From Pontibacter silvestris (lineage in GTDB: Bacteria > Bacteroidota > Bacteroidia > Cytophagales > Hymenobacteraceae): 64,000 nucleotides of DNA. Made by a program: the position numbers and the translations under genes. Location of the stretch: contig NZ_JAJJWI010000005.1 of NCBI RefSeq assembly GCF_020907275.1, positions 186,001-250,000 of the forward strand. Direction: 5' to 3'. The notes beneath the pieces were generated by a model, which did not search any database, had not been told where the DNA came from, and saw nothing but the letters and a program-made list of their open reading frames with translations. Shown one piece after another: positions 7,600 through 17,000 of the stretch (within the stretch, counting starts at the first letter, position 1; each line of letters opens with the position of its first letter).

Positions 7600-8781
7600 C
7601 TATGCCTGCGTAAGCAGCTGTGCTTGGTAGCGTTTCTGTAGCAACTCTATTGATTGCATGACAAGTGCTTCGTCCATTTCATGTACTTCTACACCTTGCC
7701 CTATTTTGGTTAACAACATAATGGTTAATTGGCCACCAAGATGCTCTCTGAATTCATTTAGCCCTTTGATGACACTTAGCTTACCTGATGTATTATCCTG
7801 ATGCAACAGTTCCGGCACATACAGTTCAAAGCCTAGTTTTTCCATCAAGTCCAGTATATCTTCACATTCGGCAGCACTTAACATACCTTTTAAGCGGGAG
7901 TAAATTACATCTATGGCAATGCCAATGGCTACGGCTTCGCCATGCCGCAGGCTATAGTTTGTCAGTTGCTCCAGTTTGTGTGCTGCCCAGTGGCCAAAGT
8001 CAAGCGGACGGGAAGAGCCTGTTTCAAAGGGATCTGCACCACCAATATGCTGCACGTGCATTTCCGCGCAACGGTGAATCAGCTGCTGCATAGCCGGCAT
8101 GTCACGATGGGCTAATTTAATAGCATCGGCTTTGATAGCCTCATAAAAAGAAGCATCTTTAATCAAAGCTACTTTTATAGCCTCCGATATGCCTGCACGC
8201 CAGTCACGGTCATCAAGCGTCAGCAGGAAATCACTATCGTTTATTACGGCAAAAGGTGGGGCAAAAGTGCCGAGAAAGTTTTTTTTGCCAAAGGAGTTAA
8301 AGCTGTTTTTAACTCCTACAGCTGAGTCATCCTGAGACAAGACAGTGGTAGGTATGCGAATATGGCGAATGCCCCGATGCGCAATGGCTGCCGCAAAGCC
8401 AGCCATGTCTAACACAGCGCCACCACCAATAGCAATGAAATAAGAATGCCGGCAGATGCCATGGGCGTTAACAGCCTCGAGCAATTCCTGTAGCAGGTCT
8501 ATATTGTTTTTTGCTTCTTCACCTCCTGTTATCACCAATGGCTCAGTCAAAAGCAGGATATCATCTTTATGATGATTTGTATAGCCTATAATGTTTTGTA
8601 TCAGACACGGATGCGCCTCGGCTACGCCACTATCTACAACAAAAAAAACTTTGCGTGCTCCTTCACTTTTATCCTGTTTTAGTACATCAAGCAGGACTGT
8701 GTTACTTGGGTTAAAGAGCTTTTCAGTGAAATAAACCCCATATTTAAACTGCACTGCGAACGACTGTTGTATTGTTCTCAT
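7600..8781 (-). CDS. eboD: EboD: 3-dehydroquinate synthase-like sugar phosphate cyclase
   Basis: A 393-residue member of the dehydroquinate synthase superfamily, which are NAD- and Zn-dependent cyclases of sugar phosphates. The NAD-binding motif GGGAVLDMAGFAAA is at about residues 138-151 and IPTTVLSQDDSAVGVKNS follows at 162-179. The metal ligands are in GISEAIKVALI (Glu near 216), and in the HW..H and LRHGEAVAIGI segments near 285-305. All these core elements look intact, so it is probably an active enzyme. Its placement in the ebo cluster, rather than with shikimate genes, argues that it serves the ebo pathway instead of aromatic synthesis. The product (DHQ, valiolone-type or other cyclitol) cannot be told from the sequence. 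It is separated from eboC by 160 bases, room for an internal promoter. Confidence 0.85.
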   Translation of the reverse strand: MRTIQQSFAVQFKYGVYFTEKLFNPSNTVLLDVLKQDKSEGARKVFFVVDSGVAEAHPCLIQNIIGYTNHHKDDILLLTEPLVITGGEEAKNNIDLLQELLEAVNAHGICRHSYFIAIGGGAVLDMAGFAAAIAHRGIRHIRIPTTVLSQDDSAVGVKNSFNSFGKKNFLGTFAPPFAVINDSDFLLTLDDRDWRAGISEAIKVALIKDASFYEAIKADAIKLAHRDMPAMQQLIHRCAEMHVQHIGGADPFETGSSRPLDFGHWAAHKLEQLTNYSLRHGEAVAIGIAIDVIYSRLKGMLSAAECEDILDLMEKLGFELYVPELLHQDNTSGKLSVIKGLNEFREHLGGQLTIMLLTKIGQGVEVHEMDEALVMQSIELLQKRYQAQLLTQA

Positions 8782-8941
8782 AATCCTTGGGGCAACCTTA
8801 ATGTTTGTTTTAAATTATCAAGCAAATAAAGTTACTAAAATAACTGGTTGTTATTGTACTATTTTTTCTTTATTTATTACGTAATGGTTGTTGTGCTACT
8901 AACAGCTCATTCAACAGTATAATTATCTACTGCCTGTAAGA

Positions 8942-9850
8942 TCAGGTAACAGCAAAGTTTTTAGCTATAAAAATAGAAACAGGTAACAACAGGAGCACAA
9001 CTAAGCCATATTGCCAACCAGCAAAGCCAGCTGCTATACTGGCATCCATTACGATTAGTGCTACCACACCGGCTTTTACAGCTTTCATAATCAGCTTTGG
9101 CTCTTTGGCAGGCAAGGCTTTAATAAGTGGCGGAAATATGAGGTAGCCAAATAACAGCAGGAATGGAATGCTGTACAATACATTAAACTGTGGCAGGAAT
9201 GTTAGTGACACAATGCCGCAGAAAACTGTCAGGTATAAGAATACAGCACCTTTTAGTGCGGCTGGATTTCCGCCATGCACTTCGCCACGGCTAATCATTG
9301 TGATTGCGGAGATATAGACAATCGGAATAAGTGATATAAACCAAAGCTGGTCTACCATGTCAGGAATGGCACTTATACCTAACAACAGGTTTCCACCACG
9401 GCAGGCACCCATATTAACAGGACCCAGAATAGAGTTATGTTTCCCTTTCCAATCGTAAAGCAAAGCAAGTAGTGCCACACCCAAGGCTATGGTGGCACTA
9501 AATAGGGAGACATGCCATGCTGCGAGTACGCCGCCAGCTAAAAGTGCAAAGCCTAAAAGAGAGGCTCCGGCCAAAGAAGCTTTGCCGCTTGGTATCGGCC
9601 TTTCCGGACGCTCTACGCGGTCCAGTTCCGCATCAAAAACATCATTGAATACAACTCCCCCGCCATACAAGCCTATTGTGGCAAGGATGAGCCAGAAAAG
9701 CGGTTGCAGGTTAATACCAGATAAACTGTTGCCTGTATTTGTAAACGGTAAGAGAGCTCCTGAAGCCGCAAAACCCAGCATTATGTCGGCAACAGCCGTT
9801 ACAATATTGGCCGGGCGCATAAGCCGTAGGTAAGCACTGAGTCTGGTCAT
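8942..9850 (-). CDS. eboC: UbiA-like prenyltransferase EboC
   Basis: A 302-residue integral membrane protein of the UbiA family with about nine hydrophobic segments. The first aspartate-rich motif is clear: VVFNDVFDAELDRVERPERP around residues 66-85 (NDxxDxxxD, then RPxRPIPSG). It binds the prenyl diphosphate through Mg2+. The second motif of classical UbiA (DxxxD) is less clear; the region around LLYDWKGKHNS is the best candidate. The start ATG overlaps the eboB stop (TAATG), showing operon structure. In the ebo cluster this protein is thought to act on, or provide, a lipid carrier in the membrane. The acceptor is unknown. Confidence 0.85.
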   Translation of the reverse strand: MTRLSAYLRLMRPANIVTAVADIMLGFAASGALLPFTNTGNSLSGINLQPLFWLILATIGLYGGGVVFNDVFDAELDRVERPERPIPSGKASLAGASLLGFALLAGGVLAAWHVSLFSATIALGVALLALLYDWKGKHNSILGPVNMGACRGGNLLLGISAIPDMVDQLWFISLIPIVYISAITMISRGEVHGGNPAALKGAVFLYLTVFCGIVSLTFLPQFNVLYSIPFLLLFGYLIFPPLIKALPAKEPKLIMKAVKAGVVALIVMDASIAAGFAGWQYGLVVLLLLPVSIFIAKNFAVT

Positions 9851-10794
9851 TAACGTACTATGTTTGAATCTAACTCCCCACTAGGTATTATTTTCTCTCC
9901 TACAACTGGTGTTTGTCCACCACGAAGCACAGAACTCCCGGAGAATTTCTCTCGCTGATCAATAGGGGAAGCCGCTAACCAGTCAGACTCATGCATCTGA
10001 CCGCTTTTGCCAAAAGCACCTAAGGCATTCTGATAACATACCTTGCGTACATCCTCCAGCGAAATACCTCGTTCTAACATCAAAGAGGCAGTTTTAGGTA
10101 CTGACAAGGCATCACTAATGCCCCAGTCGGCAGCACTGTTCACCATAATACGTTCTGAACCATACTGCTTCACTATTTCCACCATGCGTTCATTACCCAT
10201 TTTAGTGTTTGGATAAATAGTGAAGGCTGCCCAGAATCCTCTGTCCAAAACATCTTTAACTGTTTCTTCATTATTATGGTCTACTATCACCATGTCAGGC
10301 GCTATACCATGTTCCAGGCTTACCTCCATACTGCGGATCGTGCCGGCTTTCTTGTCGCGGTGAGGTGTATGGATTTGCACAGGCAGGTTTACCTCTTTTG
10401 CCAGTTCCAGTTGCAGCCTGTAATACTTGTCTTCGGCTACCGTTTGGTCGTCGTAGCCAATTTCACCAACGCCAACTACACCTTCTTTACAAACAAATAA
10501 AGGCAGCAGCTCCATTACCTGCTCGGCTAGTGCTTCGTTGTTAGCTTCTTTAGAGTTTAGGCCTATAGTGCAGTAATGCTTAATACCAAACTGGCTGGCC
10601 CTGAAACGCTCCCAACCAACAAGGCTACTAAAATAATCTTTAAATGCTCCGGCCTCTGTACGCGGTTGTCCCAGCCAGAAAGCAGGCTCTATAATAGCCA
10701 TAATGCCAGCCTGCCGCATGCGCTCATAATCGTCGGTAGTGCGGGAGGTCATGTGAACGTGAGGATCGATCAGCATTAGGTTGTACGTATTCAT
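9850..10794 (-). CDS. eboB: EboB: TatD-like metal-dependent hydrolase
   Basis: A 314-residue protein of the TatD/amidohydrolase fold. The metal site is readable: H-x-H in LIDPHVHMTS (residues 12-14), the bridging Glu in GVGEIGYDDQ (~112), His residues in LPVQIHTPHRD (~143) and IVDHNNEE (~174), and an Asp in MVNSAADWG (~222). It therefore looks catalytically competent. Typical TatD proteins are 250-265 residues; this one carries extra sequence at the C-terminus, as EboB proteins do. It is 22 bases after eboA and overlaps eboC by one base. The natural substrate is unknown; nuclease activity, as in E. coli TatD, should not be assumed. Confidence 0.85.
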   Translation of the reverse strand: MNTYNLMLIDPHVHMTSRTTDDYERMRQAGIMAIIEPAFWLGQPRTEAGAFKDYFSSLVGWERFRASQFGIKHYCTIGLNSKEANNEALAEQVMELLPLFVCKEGVVGVGEIGYDDQTVAEDKYYRLQLELAKEVNLPVQIHTPHRDKKAGTIRSMEVSLEHGIAPDMVIVDHNNEETVKDVLDRGFWAAFTIYPNTKMGNERMVEIVKQYGSERIMVNSAADWGISDALSVPKTASLMLERGISLEDVRKVCYQNALGAFGKSGQMHESDWLAASPIDQREKFSGSSVLRGGQTPVVGEKIIPSGELDSNIVR

Positions 10795-10816
10795 GTTTTT
10801 TTAGATTAAGGGTGTT

Positions 10817-11713
10817 CTAATTAAGTGCTAAAGCCTTGTCACTAATCTGTTGCCAGTTAAGTTCGTCAGCCTCTATTCTTGTTTTTAAATCCGGATGCTC
10901 ATTTAAAAGCGCAATTGCAGGTGCAAAGTTGCTTTGCACACAGGCTAGAGCTGCCGCTTCATGCTGTACCTCTTCCGGGAGAGAAAAAAGCTTTTTGATG
11001 TCTTTCAGGATAGTTGCATCTATAAAAGGACCAACAGGGCGCCACAGTTCCGGAGTTACAGAACGGCCTGCTGCCCATCGCTCATGTGCATAATCAGAAA
11101 GCATATGAGCTAATTTCGAATTGCTGCGCCTGTCTATGCCGTAAATCTGGTTAATGGGTTTGCCAACAAAAATCGTCTTTAGAACAAGCTGATTCCAGGC
11201 ATCTTCCTCCATGTAATCAGCAGAAAAAGGATTGTCCAGTACTACAGCCTCAAACACAGAACCTATGTTGGTGCGAACTCCTTCTGAAGCCCGGGGCTTA
11301 AACAGCTCAGGGTGTGGCAATAGCGGCAGACTCCCGTATAAAGCCACCTGCTCCCCCATATCGGCTGTATCGAAAAGCTTCTCGATTTTCTGTTGAAAGG
11401 CCTCAGCATCAGAATGTGGCAAAGAGAGCAGGAGAAGAGTTCGTGCTGTTTGGTCAGATGTCCAGCTGCTGGGGTTAAAGCCAGTTCTGAGATCATTGGC
11501 TTGTTGTACATCTGCCTTTGATAGTTGGAGCTTATTTTTGCCTACAAAACGAGGTGTAGCACTGAAAGCTAGATACAGATCTTTATCTCGGGCACCTGAA
11601 GAATTTAGCAGCTCAAGCTTTTTGTCCAGCCAGTCCATACCCTGTGTAGTAGTAGTCGGCTGTAGCTGTTTTTTCAGAAACTCTATAATAGCGTTTATGT
11701 CTGCCTGATACAC
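10817..11713 (-). CDS. eboA: EboA domain-containing protein
   Basis: A 298-residue soluble protein and the first gene of the cluster. It shows the EboA pattern: an alpha-helical N-terminus ending in WLDKKLELL, then DLYLAFSATPRFVGK, WTSDQTARTLLLLSLP, a LYGSLPLLPHPELFKPRASEGVRTN stretch at about residues 142-166, and ERWAAGRSVTPELWRPVGPF near 220-240. No catalytic motif is recognised, and the family has no assigned reaction. It may be a scaffold or adaptor for the other Ebo proteins. A -7-like TGCCTTTG on the minus strand (11744-11751) would start a transcript about 25 bases upstream. The gene lies divergently from the phosphorylase-like gene at 12272. Confidence 0.85.
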   Translation of the reverse strand: MYQADINAIIEFLKKQLQPTTTTQGMDWLDKKLELLNSSGARDKDLYLAFSATPRFVGKNKLQLSKADVQQANDLRTGFNPSSWTSDQTARTLLLLSLPHSDAEAFQQKIEKLFDTADMGEQVALYGSLPLLPHPELFKPRASEGVRTNIGSVFEAVVLDNPFSADYMEEDAWNQLVLKTIFVGKPINQIYGIDRRSNSKLAHMLSDYAHERWAAGRSVTPELWRPVGPFIDATILKDIKKLFSLPEEVQHEAAALACVQSNFAPAIALLNEHPDLKTRIEADELNWQQISDKALALN

Positions 11714-12271
11714 GGTTTTAATACTTTAATTCTAAATAGCTTACAAAGGCAATAGTTAAAACACTGTAACCAGTTTACTTTTTACCTATTGTTGTAACAG
11801 TGATTTACTCTACAATGTAATAAATTTTTTATAATGTAATGGAATGAAGATAAAATGTTCCTTACGAATACTTGTTTAAACTGGTAGCGGCTAAGTCTTG
11901 CTTTTAGAATGCTTCTATGAAAAGAATAACCTACTTCGGGTGAAGTTCTTCAGGAGTATAAACTAAAACATATGCTTAATATATTGATTTATAGATGTTT
12001 ATAAATGTTTATAAATGTTTATAAATGTTTGAAACTCTAAAACCCTATCTTGTAAAAAGGACTATAAGCCTAAAGTAAATTCATATAGTAGTTTAATGGT
12101 ACTAAAAAGTAGTTATACTTAAATACTACATATCTGTGCCAGAAGTTAATGAGATGGGTTACTTCTGTGGAACTAGTTTAAAGTTACAGGAAGAGTGTTT
12201 AAATAAATAAAGTTTTTATAACCTTGCTCAAACCTGATGTAAGGTTGAGTTTAATTTATTGAATAAAGTAT
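11714..12271. other. divergent intergenic region between ebo cluster and GT35-like gene
   Basis: A 558-base AT-rich spacer without a credible ORF or RNA gene. It holds a possible minus-strand -7 element for eboA (11744-11751, TGCCTTTG), a 10-bp tandem repeat at 11991-12030, and a possible plus-strand -7-like TAACCTTG at about 12219-12226 for the phosphorylase-like gene. Confidence 0.6.
11991..12030. repeat. 10-bp tandem repeat, four units
   Basis: Three exact copies of ATAAATGTTT (12001-12030) preceded by one copy with a single change (ATAGATGTTT, 11991-12000). The array sits in the middle of the divergent spacer and could bind a regulator or be a simple slippage product. Confidence 0.9.
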
Positions 12272-13918
12272 ATGGCGAACTACGATAGATGGTATCATCC
12301 CTACGAGATCAACGAGAAATATAACAAGCGTGTAGCGTACTTCTGTATGGAGTATGGCATTCATCAGGCCCTTAAGATTTATTCCGGAGGGCTTGGCTTT
12401 TTGGCGGGGTCGCATATGCGCAGCGCCTATGACCTTCGCCAGAATATGATTGGCATCGGTATTCTCTGGAAGAACGGGTACTATGACCAGGTCCGGAATG
12501 ATGATCAGACAATGGGAGTGTTGTTTCAGAAGAAGTTCTATACTTTTTTGGAGGATAGTGGTATTACTGTTCGGATTATAGTTAATAATCATCCTGTTTT
12601 TGTAAAAGCAATGGTGCTTAAACCAGAAGTTTTTGGAACAGTGCCACTTTATTTATTAACAACCGATATTCCTGAAAATGATCATTTGGGGCGCACCATT
12701 ACGCACAGGTTATATGACCCGGAGCCAATGGCCAGAATTGCCCAGAGCATAGTATTAGGCGTTGGCGGAGCTAAAGTTGTAGATGCGTTAGGGGGAGCAG
12801 AAACTTATCACATGAACGAAGGTCATGCGCTTCCACTGGCTTTTCATCTTTACGATAAGTTTGGTACGGCTAATGAGGTCAGGAAACGCATGGTTTTTAC
12901 TACCCATACTCCTGAAAAAGCCGGTAACGAAGAACATGATATTAACCTGCTGAATCGAATGGGCTTCTTTAGTTCTGTCTCGTTTGATGAGGCCCGGGAA
13001 ATTACCGGTATGTATGGGCAAACCTTAAACTATACTCTTGCCGCCCTGCGGTTATCCAAAGTGGCGAATGGCGTGTCGCAGCTTCATGGGGAGGTGTCCA
13101 GAAGTATGTGGTACGGAAATGATAGGGTATGTGAGATAAAAGCCATTACAAATGCTCAGAATAAGCTTTTCTGGATGGATGATGTAATGGAGCAGGCTCT
13201 GAACCACAATAATGATGAGCTGCTGACGCATCGTAAAGCTGAAATGAAAGAGCAGCTATTTGAGATTGTGGCTGACCAGACAGGTAAAATTTTTAGACCG
13301 GATGTACTGACGGTGGTGTGGGCAAGGCGTTTTGCAGCTTATAAACGGGCAGACCTGCTGCTCCGCGACCTGGAGCGCTTCCTAAGTATCATAGGCCGTA
13401 AAGAGCAGCCTGTGCAGTTTATTTGGGCAGGCAAACCATATCCTTTTGACACTGGAGCTGTAAAAACCTTTAACGACTTAGTGCGCATTTCTTATAGACG
13501 GGAAAACTTTGCAGTGCTTACCGGTTATGAGATTGCTTTGTCTAAAAAGCTCAAATGTGGAGCTGATATCTGGCTAAACACACCACGGCGCCCGAGGGAA
13601 GCTTCCGGTACCAGCGGTATGACAGCTGCTATGAATGGAGCTATTAACTTTTCGGTGCGGGACGGTTGGTTGCCTGAGTTTGCGCGGCATGGAGAAAATA
13701 GTTTTGTTATTCCGGTGGCAGATACTTCGCGCTCCGAGAACTTACAGGATGAAGAGGATTACCACAATATGATGCATATTCTGGAAGATGAGATTGTTCC
13801 TACTTATTACCATGACAAACAAAGGTGGACCACTATTATGAAAAACAGTATGCGGGATGTACTGCCACACTTTAACTCTGATCGCATGGCGCATGAGTAT
13901 TATGATAAGATGTATTAA
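12272..13918 (+). CDS. alpha-glucan phosphorylase (GT35) homologue lacking the PLP lysine
   Basis: A 548-residue GT-B protein related to short bacterial glycogen/maltodextrin phosphorylases. Family landmarks are present: YFCMEYGIHQALKIYSGGLG (residues ~24-43), MNEGHALPLAFHLYDKF, FTTHTPEKAGNEEHD, the NGVSQLHGEVSR loop, WARRFAAYKRADLLLRDL, AGKPYPFD and ADIWLNTPRRPREASGTSGM. The lysine that forms the Schiff base with pyridoxal phosphate normally follows GTSGM (GTSGMK). Here the codon is ACA, giving T451. ITNGVH of the family is also changed to ITNAQN. Because PLP supplies the catalytic phosphate in phosphorylases, this protein is unlikely to be a normal phosphorylase. It could be another glycosyltransferase or a regulator. 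The N-terminal DUF3417 extension of longer relatives is absent. It is transcribed alone, away from the ebo genes. Confidence 0.8.
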   Translation: MANYDRWYHPYEINEKYNKRVAYFCMEYGIHQALKIYSGGLGFLAGSHMRSAYDLRQNMIGIGILWKNGYYDQVRNDDQTMGVLFQKKFYTFLEDSGITVRIIVNNHPVFVKAMVLKPEVFGTVPLYLLTTDIPENDHLGRTITHRLYDPEPMARIAQSIVLGVGGAKVVDALGGAETYHMNEGHALPLAFHLYDKFGTANEVRKRMVFTTHTPEKAGNEEHDINLLNRMGFFSSVSFDEAREITGMYGQTLNYTLAALRLSKVANGVSQLHGEVSRSMWYGNDRVCEIKAITNAQNKLFWMDDVMEQALNHNNDELLTHRKAEMKEQLFEIVADQTGKIFRPDVLTVVWARRFAAYKRADLLLRDLERFLSIIGRKEQPVQFIWAGKPYPFDTGAVKTFNDLVRISYRRENFAVLTGYEIALSKKLKCGADIWLNTPRRPREASGTSGMTAAMNGAINFSVRDGWLPEFARHGENSFVIPVADTSRSENLQDEEDYHNMMHILEDEIVPTYYHDKQRWTTIMKNSMRDVLPHFNSDRMAHEYYDKMY

Positions 13919-13987
13919 TAATATATGGTGAAGCAAAGCTGTTCAAGGGCGTTCTTGTACAGCCTGAGCATCTAATTTTTTTCAATC

Positions 13988-14041
13988 AACCCATGTATAA
14001 AAGAAAAGAGCGATATCGCTCTTTTCTTTTATACATGGGTT
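13988..14041. terminator. 54-bp perfect palindrome, bidirectional terminator
   Basis: The two 27-base arms (13988-14014 and 14015-14041) are exact reverse complements with no spacer. The core is GAGCGATATCGCTC flanked by A-rich/T-rich sides, so each strand gives a strong hairpin with a T-rich 3' side. It separates the converging phosphorylase-like and M36 peptidase genes. Confidence 0.8.
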
Positions 14042-14045
14042 ATGG

Positions 14046-17000
14046 CTATTTATCAAGCACAATCTTTACAAATTTAATGTCATGATCTGTAACTAACCTA
14101 GCAATATAAATGCCCCCTGCCAGATTGCCTCTGTCGAAGGTGTAAGAGTACGATTCTCCTGCTTTTCCTTCGTCTTCAGTTAGCACAGACACTACAGCAC
14201 CTCTAATATCCCGAATCTCGAGCTTAAATTTACCATCCTGAACCATAGTGAATTCTAAGTTTGTATATGAGCCAGCAGGGTTAGGATAGGCAGTAAGTAA
14301 TAAGCCATCTGCAACAGATTCATCGCTTAAGTCACTGAACCCGGCTGTAGCTATACTGGAGTTGCAGTCTCCCAATACATCGCCATGTGTCAGGTGTGCA
14401 GCTACAGCACTTGAAGAAATACAGTTGCTCTTGCCGTTGTGGCATACCAGCACTTTGTCGTTTTTCTTACCGCAACGTACATCAATTACAGTAATAGTTA
14501 CAGTGGCTGATTTTGAACAATCTTCAGTGTTTGTTGCGGTTACTGTAAGGTTGTAGCTACCTGCTGCTTTAGGCGTGAAAACAGGATTGGCAACATTTGT
14601 ATTACTTAATCCATTGGCAGGACTCCAGCTGTAGCTGTTGCTACCGCTGGCCTCTAGTTGTACACTTTGAGCGCCATAGCCTAAGTAGATAGTGTTCACA
14701 TCTCCTCCTGTAAATACATTAGAAGTTGGCTTTACAGTAATAACAGGTGCATTGCATGCGTAAACTGGTGGTAAGTCAAAAGCCTCAAGCTGATCTGTTC
14801 TACTAGCGCTTGAGCCTTGGTCAGCGCTGTAGCCAAGGCCTCTGTTTGCAAAAACTTTCCAGATTAGTTCCTGGTTAGCACCTCCATAATTTTGTACGTC
14901 AGCAGCTAAAATAGCATCGCGTGCATCTACAAAACCAGGGCTGCATGGTTGTAGTTTTAAACCATCAATTACCAATTGCATGGCCATGTTATTACCACCT
15001 TTGCCATAGTACACATCTTTATCAAAACCATATTGGTCTACCATAGCCCAGGTTAAATCCCAAAGCATTGTTGCCCATACAAAGCCTACACCATGCGGGG
15101 CTGCCAAGCTAGTGTTGTTGGTAGCGCCATAAGTATAACTGTTTATAGCAAAGCTTGTAGAGTAAGGAGCAGGCCTGATGCCCTGCCCTGTAGTTGATTG
15201 GCCTTGTGCATATGTACCGATACCTCTTGCTTTTTCACTTTTATCACCAGGTTGCATAGTTATCATTAAGCCAAACCAGTCGCTCCAGCCTTCGCCACCC
15301 TGCTCTGCGTTATTTAAGCAGGCAACATTGTTCGGGCCACCTGTTAAGCGGATGGAGATACCATGTCCATATTCGTGTGCAATAATTCCATTATCAAAGT
15401 CCCCATCAATTTCAGGGCTTGAACCATCATTTTTAAGAGAAACAATAACATCTTTAGCTTCATCTAGTAAAGCACGCACAACTGTGCCATCCTCTTGGCT
15501 GATCATGACAGATGAAATGTTGATCTCTTTAGTTGGAGTGCCGCCCATGGTAATGGGAGCGCCGGGAGAATTATTAACTACTACTACGGCAATAGCGCCT
15601 GCTGCCTCAGCAAACTGCACCTTGTCTACAAATGCACAGGTACCTCTGTAAACTACAGCAATGTTTCCCTTAATAGCATCAGCATTTGAGAAAGCAGAAC
15701 AGCCTGCCTGCTCGTTTGCCAGCACAAGTTTACCAGTAACAGGTGTAGGAGACAGTGGTTTTCCGAAGGCTGCTTCTAAAGTAGGATAGCTGCCTGCTAT
15801 GGTTGCCGGAGAAGTAACACGAAACATATCTGCATCAGGACTACCGCTCCACAGGTACATTTGCATACGTGGTCTTGAGCCATCTCTTGGTGTAGAAAAG
15901 TTCGCGTTATTACGGGTACTCGTAATGTTTCTGCTGTCCTGTGCCTCTGCCATTACATAGTCGCCTCCAGCACCACCACGTCCGTAATTGTTTACCTGAA
16001 AGTTACCGCTGGCTTCATCGAAGCCATACTGATACCATACATCATGCATGATGTTGTTCGTGTAAAACAGGTTTGCTACAGCTGCATCGCGATAATTTTC
16101 CGGTTGCTTTTTAAAATCAACCGGGTAGTCAAACAACAACGACGATCCTCCGTCAGGACTGTAATTGTTGTTATACCTATTGTTGTTGTTGTCAGGGTCT
16201 TCATAGGCATGAACGTTGTTACCTCGGGTAATGGTAAATTCCGGATTTTTAGATTCCTGCGTCGTATGCCAACCATAAGGAGAGGCAGCTTTGTCGGCTG
16301 CATCAGTAGTCACATAAATTCGTGGCCCGTGGCTGGGGCTTTCAGACGGAAGCGCAAAAACATTATATGCATTAGAAGAAAATGCCGCAGAAGACGCCGC
16401 CGTGGTGTTGGCCTCTACTGTGTGGCTGTGGCTCGAATGAAGTGCTATATCATTTGCTCCATTGTTATCGAACTGGCAGTGTACTACCATATTATCTTTA
16501 TCTAGTACTTTTCCAGTATTGGCATCAACCCGAATGTTCCACCAGTTAAGTGCATCAAGTTCATAAATAGATATTTCCCAAGCCAAAACTAGGCTTCCGT
16601 CTTCCATAGGTTGGTACACTAGTTTGGCAGGAATTGGCTCGAGTGAAATACCGCCTGTGGTGAATAAGACTTCTTTATTCTGGCTGTGTCCTCTTTCTTT
16701 TACAGAGAGAGACTCCTTTATAGAAAGATTAAGATGCTTTGCTGCGGCGGCTACTGCAGCCTCAGCAGCAAGTTGCGGGGCAGTTGACTTAACCTTTTTA
16801 CTTAGCTCTCTATGGAACCTGTTTCCCATGCTAACAACCTGATTGTCTCTTGAAATGTTGATGTTGGTAACTGCGCCATAGATTTCTATCCCCTGGTAAG
16901 CTTGCTGCAGGTAAAGGTGCCTCATGCCACTATGGCGAGTAAGCGCTTCATCTGACAGCTTTAACTCAGTAAGATCTGCATCTGATAAATTCAGCTTAAG

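Noticed and set aside
15178..16505. Long plus-strand open frames opposite the M36 peptidase
   Set aside because: Antisense to a clearly coding gene; low-complexity, Arg-rich translations without motifs.
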